DNA of 64,000 nucleotides, taken from NCBI GenBank assembly GCA_028693445.1, contig JAQUVI010000001.1:62001-126000 (forward strand), in the 5' to 3' direction. A program made the position numbers and the translations under genes. This document shows, one piece after another, positions 1 through 9,548 of the stretch. Within the stretch, counting starts at the first letter, position 1. The number at the start of each line of letters is the position of its first letter. The notes below the pieces were generated by a model. That model saw nothing but the letters and a program-made list of their open reading frames with translations. It made no database searches and was not told where the DNA came from. Source of the stretch: Candidatus Absconditabacteria bacterium. Lineage in GTDB: Bacteria > Patescibacteriota > Gracilibacteria > Absconditabacterales > Absconditicoccaceae.

Positions 1-75
1 GAAAATTTATATTGTGAGAATAGATTTATTTGATTGATATTGGGACTCGTTTCCATAGTATTGGTAAGCATTTAA
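1..75 (+). CDS. C-terminal end of an unknown membrane protein (partial)
   Basis: Frame 1 is open from the window edge to a TAA at 73-75 and encodes 24 residues. The last 15 or so are hydrophobic (about FIGLILGLVSIVLVSI, with one UGA read as Gly), which looks like a C-terminal membrane helix. tyrS starts 21 bases later on the same strand, so the two may be cotranscribed. The stretch is too short to name a family, and chance reading cannot be excluded. Confidence 0.4.
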
Positions 76-96
76 ATTTTTAATAAAACTTTATTT

Positions 97-1377
<1,281 letters not shown>

Positions 1378-1440
1378 TTGAGTTTTGATTCAAAGCTCAA
1401 TAAAGTTTTAGTAGGCATGGATATTAATTCTTTATTAGCT

Positions 1441-1590
1441 GAGCAATAAAAAGAATAAATAAAAGAAGGAAATCATCATCAAATCAACGTTTTTTGTAGC
1501 CAAAAAGCAGCGATACAATTGTAATTAGACTATGATTCCAAACACGATATTGCCTTGATGATTGATGAATTTTATTTATTTTTTATTGCG
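1441..1590. repeat. 150-bp MITE-like element, copy A
   Basis: A second copy lies at 17187-17336 in inverted orientation. By eye the two have equal length and about 13 mismatches. The ends of the element are near-perfect inverted repeats of each other (GCAATAAAAA...AATAAAT at the left, its complement at the right), about 22 bp long. It fills most of the gap between tyrS and the next gene. The rest of 1378-1651 shows no gene I can support. Confidence 0.75.
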
Positions 1591-1651
1591 AAGCATTTAT
1601 TTAGTTCAAAATGACAAATTAATTATATCTTTTAATCTTTTATAAAACCTT

Positions 1652-1990
1652 ATGAAAAAAATTATTATCGCTACACTAGCTATCAGTGCTATAATCCTTA
1701 CAGGGTGTACTCAAAAAACTCCAGAAGTAGATTTAGATACATTTGCTCAATGTCTTACAGAAAAAGGGGCAACGATTTACACAACTCAAACTTGTGGATA
1801 TTGTCAAAAACAAAAAGCAATGTTTGGTGATAGCCGACAATATATCAACAATGTTGATTGTAATGCACAACCAATTATTTGTTCTCAAGAAGGTATTCAA
1901 TGAGTACCAAATCGAAAAATAAACTGAGAAGATCTTATGTGATTACAATCCTTGGAAACTCTAGCAGAAAAAACAGGTTGTGAAATTTAG
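1652..1990 (+). CDS. Thioredoxin-fold lipoprotein (VKOR-associated type)
   Basis: 112 aa. A short signal peptide ends in the lipobox LTGC (Cys19), so it is probably a membrane-anchored extracytoplasmic lipoprotein. The mature part has a thioredoxin-like CGYC redox motif after TTQT, then a MFGDS-x-QYINNVDC stretch and VPN-x-KING. This matches the thioredoxin-like domain found fused to, or beside, vitamin K epoxide reductase-type DsbB proteins. Both x positions are CGA and read best as Trp (VPNWKING is the family pattern). Likely role: disulfide exchange in exported proteins. No VKOR/DsbB partner lies in the window. Stop TAG at 1988. Confidence 0.82.
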
Positions 1991-2076
1991 TTTCTCTTGA
2001 ATTAAACAAGGAAAACAATAAAAGTCTATACGAATGACCTTAAAAGGTCAGAATTTTATATTTGTATGTGTTGAAG

Positions 2077-3765
2077 ATGAAAATTGATAAAAAATGGATA
2101 TTTTTGGGGCTCTTCATTCTTTCTTTATTTTTGGTATTTTTTGTAGGAAGAACGACTGATCCTGTAACTGGTAAAAGACAATTATCTATTACTACAGATG
2201 GAGTAAAGTATTTTAGAAAAGGATTGGATGTGTCAGGAGGAACAAAATTGATATATAAAATTTGATACGAAAAATATGAACAAATTTATACAGATGCAGC
2301 AGAACTCAATGCAGTCAAAAAGACTATCGAAGATATTATTTTAAAAAATATCGATAAGAGAATTTCTAGTCTTGGAGTAAGTGATTACAAGGCTTATATT
2401 CAAAGGCTTGATGAACAAAACTATATTAATGTAGAAATTGGTGGAATTGCTGATCTTGATCAGGCAAAAGAAATTATTGGTAAAACTTTGGAATTAGAAT
2501 TTAAATTAGAAAATAAAGAAGCTATTACGCCAGCAACAATTGCGGCTAGAAAAGCAATAGCACAAAAAATATTGAATGAGAGTAAAACAAATCCAGATTT
2601 GATGTCTAAAATGTTGGAATGAAGAGCTTCAGAAAATATTTATATGTCTTTTTATTCTTGAACAATTGATGAGCTTCCGTCAATATACAAGGTTAATCAG
2701 CAAAAATTGGATACTATCAAAAAAGATGATTTTTCACAGCTTTTTGAAGGTGTTTATACAACAGTAACAACTCAAGATGCTCTTGGAAATGAAACAGGAG
2801 TAGATCTTAAATGATATTCTTTCTTTCAATTAATTGACAAATGAACAGCTGTAATTTCATGACAAGAAGAAAAAGTATATCAATTATTGGATGTCTTTGT
2901 ACAAGATAAAGTAACTTGGGTACAAGCAATTGATGATAATTGAGATGTATTGAATGGCGCTTATTTTAGATTTGCCAACACATCAACATCTCAAATTGGA
3001 GAACCAGTTGTTGCTATTAATTTCGACGAAAAATGAAAAGAAATATTCTGTAATCTTACTGATAAAAATATTGGTAATCCTATGGCTATTTTTATTGGTT
3101 GAGAACTATTAACATCTCCAGTAATTCAATCAAAAATATGTTGAGGTACAGCTCAAATAGATGGTTCATTTACTAGTGAATCAGCTAAAGAACTTGCAAC
3201 AGCGCTAAATGATTGAGCAATGCCTGCGCCACTTATTTTGATGCAAGAAGAAAAAATCAATCCTAGTTTGGGAAACAATGCTCTTGTATGAGCTATGATA
3301 GCTGGACTTATTGGTTTTATAGCAATAGCGGTAATGATGTTCATATTTTATGGATTCAAAAAAATGATTTTGACAACAGTTACTTTATTGGTATTTCTTA
3401 CTTTGTTGGCTGGATTTATTAAAATTACTGATTATGCATTATCTTTGAGTTGAATAGCTGCAGTTATCCTTGCTATAGGTATGGCGGAAGATGCAAATAT
3501 CTTGATTTACGAAAGACTCAAAGAAGAATTAGAATCATGAAAATCTGTTTGATGAGCAATTGATGCAGCAAGAGAAAGAAGTTGGTCGGCTATTAGAGAT
3601 TGACAATTAAGTACAGGTTTGATTGCATTCTTATTGTTTACTGTTGGTACTAATATGTTCAAAGGATTCTGATTTATGATGCTGGTAACTATTGCTTTAA
3701 CATTGTTGGTTAATGTTCCTTTGATTCAATCTCTTCTTCACGCATTTTACAATAGAAATAAATAA
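2077..3765 (+). CDS. secD: Protein translocase subunit SecD
   Basis: 562 aa. Part of the SecDF complex, which uses the proton motive force to pull secreted proteins through SecYEG. One N-terminal membrane helix (residues about 6-24) is followed by the GLDVSGGTKLIY signature, a large extracytoplasmic region, and a C-terminal bundle of about five helices with the conserved segment GIAAVILAIGMAEDANILIYERL. I chose the ATG at 2077; an upstream TTG at 2062 is in frame but unlikely. SecF does not follow: efp is next, 24 bases downstream. Many UGA codons fall at expected glycines. Confidence 0.93.
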
Positions 3766-3789
3766 TTTATAATTTAAAATTTACAAATA

Positions 3790-4347
3790 ATGGCCACAAA
3801 ATTAGATGTATCTGAAATAAAAAAATGAGCAATATTGGAAATTAATTGAGATCTTTTTAGAGTTGTTGATGTTTCTTTTATGCAATGTCAGCAAAGACAA
3901 GGAAACTATACTCTCAAAATGAAAAACTTGGTAACTTGATGAGTACAAAACACTCCATTTAGATCAGGAACAACATTGGATAAAGCTGATGTTATAACAA
4001 AAAATGCAGTTTATTTATACAATTCTGGAGATAGTTATTCGTTTATGGAAAACGATAGTTGAGAGATGCATGACTTGAGCAAAGATTCTATCGAAGACGT
4101 AGTACCTTACCTCAAAGAAAATATGGATTTGTACTTGATGGTATATCAAGGTAATGTGTTGAACGTAATCCTTCCTGCTACAGTAACTTATACCATCGCT
4201 TCTACAGTTCCAGGAGTAAAGGGTGACAGAGCTCAAGCTGGTAAAAAACCAGCTACTTTGGAAACTGGTTTGGAAATTATGGTGCCATTACATAAAAATG
4301 AATGAGATGAAGTGACGGTTAATACAGAGACAGGAGAAACAGTTTAG
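3790..4347 (+). CDS. efp: Translation elongation factor P
   Basis: 185 aa, the normal length. EF-P binds between the ribosomal P and E sites and relieves stalling at consecutive prolines. The three beta-barrel domains are recognisable: LKMKNLVTG and TPFRSGTTLDKAD in domain I, then LPATVTYTIASTVPGVKGDRAQAGKKPATLETG, which is split here as the conserved domain II-III segment. Oddity: the tip loop that normally reads PGKG, with the modified Lys34, is CQQR here, so Gln35 sits at the modified position with Arg36 after it. Regulated with secD by the look of the spacing; a strong terminator follows. Confidence 0.94.
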
Positions 4348-4404
4348 TTCTAAGTCATTGCGAGCAAAGCGTGCCAATCCAATAAAAAATAAATTATAAA
4401 ATAT

Positions 4405-4437
4405 AAAAAAATCTTCCTGCTTTGGGAAGATTTTTTT
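4405..4437. terminator. Bidirectional intrinsic terminator between efp and the LysM gene
   Basis: Stem AAATCTTCC / GGGAAGATTT with a short loop, preceded by an A-run and followed by a T-run. It can therefore serve both efp (+) and the convergent LysM gene (-), whose stop codon begins three bases away. Confidence 0.85.
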
Positions 4438-4439
4438 GT

Positions 4440-6278
4440 TTAGGCTGTTTTATTTAATTTATCTAATAGGAATTTACCAATTCTTCATGAATTAACAACA
4501 TATGTATATTGTTCATTTTTATCACGATACATCTGTCATTCGTTTAGAATTACATGATGTTTAAATTGTTCTACAATATTGTTGTTTCATGTAAGTTGTT
4601 TAACTTGCTCTATTAATTCTGAATTTGCTTTGTTTTTAGCGGAACTCATATTTTCTGATGAAGATGAAATGCTGTTTTTATTCGGATTTTTATTAGTAAA
4701 AATAATATCTCAATAATTATTATATTTTATTTCATATCATTTACTTTTTAATCCATTTTCTAAGGCTTCCTTTATGTTTTTGTTTTCTAAATTATTATCA
4801 ATAGTTTTATTTATTTCAGAAACTTTGTTAGTTGGACCATCTTCTTGTTTTGTTTCAGCAAAATAATCAACTTTATCAGTATGATCATAGGGGTTGTTTA
4901 TATTATTTTTGTTATCTTCTATTTGATTGTTAATTATTTTTCAATTATTTATTTGAATTTTTAATGGCTCTTTTTGACTGTTTTTTTCTGTAACAACTAC
5001 TGTTCATGTTCAATTAATATTATCCAAAGAAAATCATTTAGATTGATCTTTATATGTTAAATTGGTTTCTATGTTTTCAAATTTATAAGATATATTTCAT
5101 CTATCAATCTGAGTTCGCTCCGTCATTGGTGGATTATTAATAAATGAATCAAGTCCGTTAACCAACATGTTATTAGTTGTAGAAGCAAAAAGAGCTATTT
5201 TTGATTCATCAGACTCAAAGAATTGTTTAATTTCTTCATCAGTTTGGTCTGCTTCAAGTGTGATTGAATTTTCTGTTTGCGCTAAAATCTTGTTATTTTT
5301 CTCATTTGCTGTTTTAACAGTGTCTATAATTTTTTTATCGCCTTCGAATTTTATTGATATTTGTTCGTCTTCATTGTTGGGATTAGATATCTTATTTGCA
5401 TAAATTTTTGTTAATCATCAGTTGTTTTGTTCAAGGTTTATAGTTATTTCTTTTTGTTTTCATCAGTTTTCTAGATTTTTTTCAGTTATGTTTACTGTTA
5501 CAGGCAGTGGATTTTTATCTATTATTTCCCATTTGCCTGTATTCATGTTTAGTTTATTAAATTGTGTGTTTCAATCTGTTGAATCGTATCTAGCAAAAAG
5601 TTGATTATCTATTTTTGCATATTTAAATCCTTTAGCTCATCAGGAAATTTCTTCTCGTTGAAAATCAGGAGCTTGGTCAAATTTAACCTTCTCTTCAGGT
5701 GGAAGATTTTCTGAAGTTTTTTTAATAGTGGGTTTGGTTTTGATATTTTCAATAGTCGGTTTAGGTTCAATAGGTTTAGTCTTAATTTCAACAACAGGTT
5801 CAATAGGTTTAGGTCAAACCTCAGCTTTTATCTTAATAACATCTCCAGGATAAATCAATCCTCAGTCTGAGCGACGATTTTTTCATTTACTGTCTTTTCA
5901 ATCTTTAAACAAATCAGAATTTAAATCTTTTATTTGAGATAAAGTTATTCATTTTTCTTTTGCTATTTTTGATAGTGTATCTCATGGTTTTACAGAATAT
6001 TCAGTCGTTGATAAAGTGTTTTTTAAATCAACAACAGATTCTCTATCTTCTTGTGGAAGATTTTCTTGTTTAAGTATATCTTCTGTTGTATTTTCAATCT
6101 TTTGTTTTTCTTGTTCGTCTAAATTTTTTATTTGGTTTTCAAAATTATTCTGAATATTTTCAGAAATATTTTCATTATTATTTTTAATATCTTCTAGATT
6201 TTTTTCATAATCTTTTTTCCCTTCTTCTTTTTCTTGCTTTAGATCTATTTCTTTTTCCAAAACTTGTTCACTACCCAT
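4440..6278 (-). CDS. LysM-domain protein, 612 aa
   Basis: Open from ATG 6278 to TAA 4440 when UGA is Gly. The first 90 residues are highly charged and probably coiled coil (KQEKEEGKKDYEKNLEDIKNN). A LysM domain follows at about residues 95-150 (YSVKPGDTLSKIAKEKGITL ... LIYPGDVIKIKAEV), then a proline/lysine-rich linker (repeats of KPIEP). The remaining 420 residues are Asn/Lys/Glu-rich and I cannot assign them. LysM binds N-acetylglucosamine in peptidoglycan. There is no obvious signal peptide, so the site of action is uncertain. It is followed upstream by a small helical protein gene in the same orientation. Confidence 0.85.
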
Positions 6279-6302
6279 TTTAACATTTATAAAAAAATAA
6301 AA

Positions 6303-6593
6303 TTACATAGTTTCCAATAATTTATCTAGTTCATCCAAAGATGCTTTGTCTTGTTCTTGTGAGATGTGTTCGGCTTCTTTGACTTTTGCGAGGTATTCTT
6401 TGAGTCACATAAGTTTTTTCTTTTCGTCAGCTTCTTTGACTTGTTCCAGAGAGGTGTCGATGGTCTTGATAATAAGATCCAAAATAGCTTCATCGACTTC
6501 CATCTGATTGATGATGATAATCCATGCTCTAGCCAAATTCCAAGTATCTTTGAGCAACTCAAGAGCTTTTAGTACGTAGGTTTTTTTATCCAT
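6303..6593 (-). CDS. Small helical protein, 96 aa, unknown function
   Basis: ATG 6593 to TAA 6303, one UGA (Gly) inside. The sequence is almost wholly predicted helix with heptad-like spacing (SLEQVKEADEKKKLM, KASLDELDKLLETM) and has no Cys. It lies 24 bases upstream of the LysM gene on the same strand, so the two are probably cotranscribed, this one first. No family recognised. The 97-aa protein at 19151-19444 has a similar size and style but is not an obvious paralogue. Confidence 0.7.
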
Positions 6594-6829
6594 TTTTTAT
6601 TCTTAGGTTTGTAAAGTGGTTTTGATAGCTTTGTTATATTCTTCGACATCCCTTTCGACTACGCTCAAGGCTTTGGCTCAGAATGAAAAACAAAGTTGTT
6701 TATGTCATAATGAAGTTGTTAATTTTGAAATGATATACACAACAATTATAATCCAAAATGTGATTTTTGTCAAATTTTGATTGATTTTGTGTATTTTATA
6801 TATAAAAATATTTAGCTAAAAACAAAATT
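6594..6829. repeat. Intergenic region with a degenerate palindromic repeat
   Basis: Positions about 6640-6715 contain TTCTTCGACATCCC...GGCTCAGAATGAAAAACAAAG. These resemble the outer parts of the palindromic repeat at 18116-18201 and 38782-38871 but are shorter and decayed. The rest is AT-rich and holds the likely promoters of the two divergent genes. I see no gene. Confidence 0.4.
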
Positions 6830-7138
6830 ATGGAAACATGTATTATAAATCCAGAAAATTCTTTGAGAATAATCGATGTAATGGAACGTTTTCATGGAAA
6901 TGAGGATCGGATTGTGGTATTAATCAATCAAGATCCAATAACAAATTTGACAGTTAGAGAAAAATTATTTTTGGGTGGTGCCGCTTTTTTAATAGAAGGA
7001 GATTTGTTTAATGATAAATCAGATGTGGTGCGCCAAGAAATGTATGAAAAACTCTTTTCAATAGGAAAGAGGTTTGTTAAGGAGAGACTTTCTCTCGATG
7101 ATCAAGAAATAGCATCTTTAAGGGTTTACGTTTCGTAA
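6830..7138 (+). CDS. Small soluble protein, 102 aa, unknown function
   Basis: ATG 6830 to TAA 7136, with no internal UGA or CGA. The sequence starts METCIINPENSLRIIDVMER and ends with SLRVYVS; it is mixed charged/hydrophobic with no signal peptide or membrane segment. The stop codon lies inside the stem of an intrinsic terminator, which supports the reading frame. It precedes the groES-groEL unit but is separated from it by terminator and promoter. No family recognised. Confidence 0.7.
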   Translation: METCIINPENSLRIIDVMERFHGNEDRIVVLINQDPITNLTVREKLFLGGAAFLIEGDLFNDKSDVVRQEMYEKLFSIGKRFVKERLSLDDQEIASLRVYVS

Positions 7139-7148
7139 ACCTTTTTTT
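7123..7148 (+). terminator. Intrinsic terminator of the 102-aa gene
   Basis: Perfect 8-bp stem GGTTTACG / CGTAAACC with a TTT loop, followed by seven T. It overlaps the last codons of the gene upstream. Confidence 0.9.
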
Positions 7149-7160
7149 AAAATTTTTCAC

Positions 7161-7188
7161 TTGAAATTTTCCGAGATTTTTCTATAAA
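7161..7188 (+). promoter_or_regulatory. Likely sigma-70 type promoter of groES-groEL
   Basis: TTGAAA at 7161-7166 and TATAAA at 7183-7188 with a 16-base spacer, 50 bases before the groES start and just after a terminator. No CIRCE operator (TTAGCACTC-N9-GAGTGCTAA) is visible, so HrcA-type control is not supported. Confidence 0.55.
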
Positions 7189-7237
7189 TAGCACGTAAAT
7201 AGTTTTTGTGATATTTTATATTGTATTTTAATTAAAA

Positions 7238-7534
7238 ATGACAGAAAAAGCACAACTTATTCCATTGGAAGACCACATTTTGGTGGAGGCAATCGAAGAA
7301 GAAAACAAGACAAAATCAGGTATTATCCTACCCGAAAGCAAAGAGAAACCAAGCAAAGGAAAGGTAGTTGCTGTGGGAAATGGTAAAATTCTTGATAACG
7401 GAACCAGAGCTCCTATCGATGTAAAAGTAGGTGATACGGTTTATTTTACCAAATATTCTCCAGATGAATTGGATGTTGATGGTACCAAATATTTGGTAAT
7501 AAAACAAAGTTCTATATTAGCAAAACAAGGATAA
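7238..7534 (+). CDS. groES: Co-chaperonin GroES
   Basis: 98 aa, the standard length. It forms the heptameric lid of GroEL. Recognisable segments are IPLEDHILVEAIEEE, the mobile loop TKSGIILPES, KPSKGKVVAVGNGK and VGDTVYFTKYSPDE. ATG 7238, TAA 7532, no UGA inside. groEL follows 294 bases downstream, with a 47-aa ORF and a short repeat remnant (ACCACGCTTCGCTCGCAATGAC) in between. Confidence 0.96.
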   Translation: MTEKAQLIPLEDHILVEAIEEENKTKSGIILPESKEKPSKGKVVAVGNGKILDNGTRAPIDVKVGDTVYFTKYSPDELDVDGTKYLVIKQSSILAKQG

Positions 7535-7648
7535 TTTATTTAGTCATTTCAAACGGCAGTAAAGCAACCTATTGAAAATTAGTTATTTCAGTTTGATTAC
7601 CACGCTTCGCTCGCAATGACATCTCTTTTAATTATAATTGTACCAATA

Positions 7649-7792
7649 ATGTCACAAGAAAATTATGAAAAAGAAGTTAAGAAATTACAAGAAAGACTAC
7701 AATTCGAAGATATTGCTGATGATTTGATAAAAGATATAGAAGAAACATTACGTGACGAAAAAAATATTAATCAAGAAAAAGAATCAGATTAA
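7649..7792 (+). CDS. Possible 47-aa charged peptide between groES and groEL
   Basis: ATG 7649 to TAA 7790. The product is strongly charged and helical (MSQENYEKEVKKLQERLQFE at the start, many Glu/Lys), with no UGA. It is on the same strand, with 36 bases to the groEL start, so it could be translated from the groES-groEL mRNA. The length, composition and position make it plausible but not proven; no family recognised. Confidence 0.45.
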   Translation: MSQENYEKEVKKLQERLQFEDIADDLIKDIEETLRDEKNINQEKESD

Positions 7793-7828
7793 TTAAATTC
7801 TGAATTTTAAATTTTAATTTTAATAACA

Positions 7829-9472
7829 ATGGCAAAAACAATACATTATGGCGATGAGGCTCGCAAACATATGTTTCATGGAATTGAAATGGTAGCGAAT
7901 GCTGTCAAAGTAACTATGTGACCAAAAGGAAGAAACGTAATTTTGGAAAAATCATACGGTTCTCCAACAGTAACAAATGATTGAGTTACTGTAGCAAAAG
8001 AAATCGAACTTGAAGATAAAATGCATAATATTGGCGCTTCAATGATCAAAGAAGCAGCTGAAAAAACCAATAAAGAAGCTGGAGATGGTACTACTACGAC
8101 AGTTGTTCTTGCGCATGCAATGGCAAAAGAATGACTTAGATATATTAGGTCTTGAGTAAATCCTTTTGCTCTTGGAAGATGACTTCACAAAGCTGTTTCC
8201 AGACTTATTGAAGATCTTGCAGCAAAAGCAAAACCAATAAAAAATAAAGAAGAGATCAAACAAGTAGCGACGATTTCTGCACAAGATGAAGAAGTTGGAA
8301 CATTGATTGCAGAGGTTATGGAAGAAATCGGAAACGATTGAACTATTACTGTAGAAGAAGGTAAATCAATTGGACTTACCAAAGAAATCAAAACAGGAAT
8401 GCAATTTGACCAATGATATAGTTCTCCATACTTCGTTTCTGATCCTCAAAGAATGGAGGCGGTTGTTGAAAAGCCATATATTCTGGTTACTGACAAAAAA
8501 ATATCATCGCTAAAAGATATTCTACAACTTCTAGAAAGTGTTGCTATGAGCGGTAAAAAAGATTTTGTAATTATCGCTGAAGATGTAGAAGGAGAAGCAC
8601 TAGCTTCACTTGTTCTCAATAAAATCAGAGGAATGCTAAATGTTTTGGCAATCAAAGCTCCAGGATTTGGAGATCGCAAAAAAGAAATGCTCAAAGATAT
8701 TGCAACTGTGACTGGTGCGACATTGATTACAGAAGAACTTGGACTTAAATTGGAAGATGCTACGATAGATATGCTTGGTAAAGCTGATAAAGTTATTTCT
8801 ACCAAGGACAATACAGTTATCGTAGACTGAAATGGAGAAGAAAAAGAAATTCAAGCAAGAGCAGACACAATTAGAGCACAATTGGAAAATACAACATCAG
8901 AATACGACAAAGAAAAACTTGTTGAAAGATTGGCAAAACTTGTTGGAGGTGTTGCGGTGATCAAAGTTGGGGCTGCTACAGAGATGGAAATGAAGAACAA
9001 AAAATATAAAATTGAAGATGCACTAAATGCTACGAGAGCAGCAGTACAAGAAGGAATTGTTGCAGGTGGAGGGGTTGCATTACTCAAAGTTGCAAAAGTA
9101 TTAGATACGCTTTCATTCGATTATGAAGATGAAAATATTGCGATAGAGATAGTAAAGAATGCTATCCAATATCCAGTTATCCAGATCGCAAACAATGCTG
9201 GATACAAATGAGATCGAGTAGTAGAAAAGATCAAAGAAGAAAAAGATTTTAATCATGGATTCGATGCCAAAACTGGAGAATTTAAAGACTTAGTAAAATG
9301 AGGAATAATCGACCCTGCAAAAGTAATTAGAGTTGCTCTGGAAAATGCAGTTTCTACTGCAGCTATGTTTCTTACAACTGACGCAGTCATCGTAGATTCA
9401 CCAAAGAAAGAAGAACCACACGTTCACGCTCCAGCTGGTATGGGTGGAATGTGATGAATGGATATGTATTAG
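7829..9472 (+). CDS. groL: Chaperonin GroEL (60 kDa)
   Basis: 547 aa. The ATP-driven double-ring folding chamber that works with GroES. Conserved blocks include [20 protein letters not shown], the nucleotide motif [42 protein letters not shown] and [18 protein letters not shown]. The C-terminal tail is GGMGGMDMY, with two adjacent UGA codons giving Gly; the UGA in MGPKGRN is also at an invariant Gly. CGA at 9215-9217 falls at a normally hydrophobic position (GD-x-VVEKI), which fits Trp better than Arg. ATG 7829, TAG 9470, followed by a terminator. Confidence 0.98.
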
Positions 9473-9486
9473 AAAATTTTATGATA

Positions 9487-9516
9487 GAAAAAATCTCCCG
9501 ATTGGGAGATTTTTTG
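9487..9516. terminator. Intrinsic terminator after groEL
   Basis: Stem AAAAAATCTCCC / GGGAGATTTTTT with an ATT-containing loop. It is A/T symmetric, so it can also stop transcription of the convergent 966-aa gene, which ends at 9549. Confidence 0.88.
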
Positions 9517-9548
9517 GATTATAGACTTTTTAAAAATCGAAATTTTTA

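Noticed and set aside
7100-7237. CIRCE operator upstream of groES
   Set aside because: No TTAGCACTC-N9-GAGTGCTAA or close variant found.
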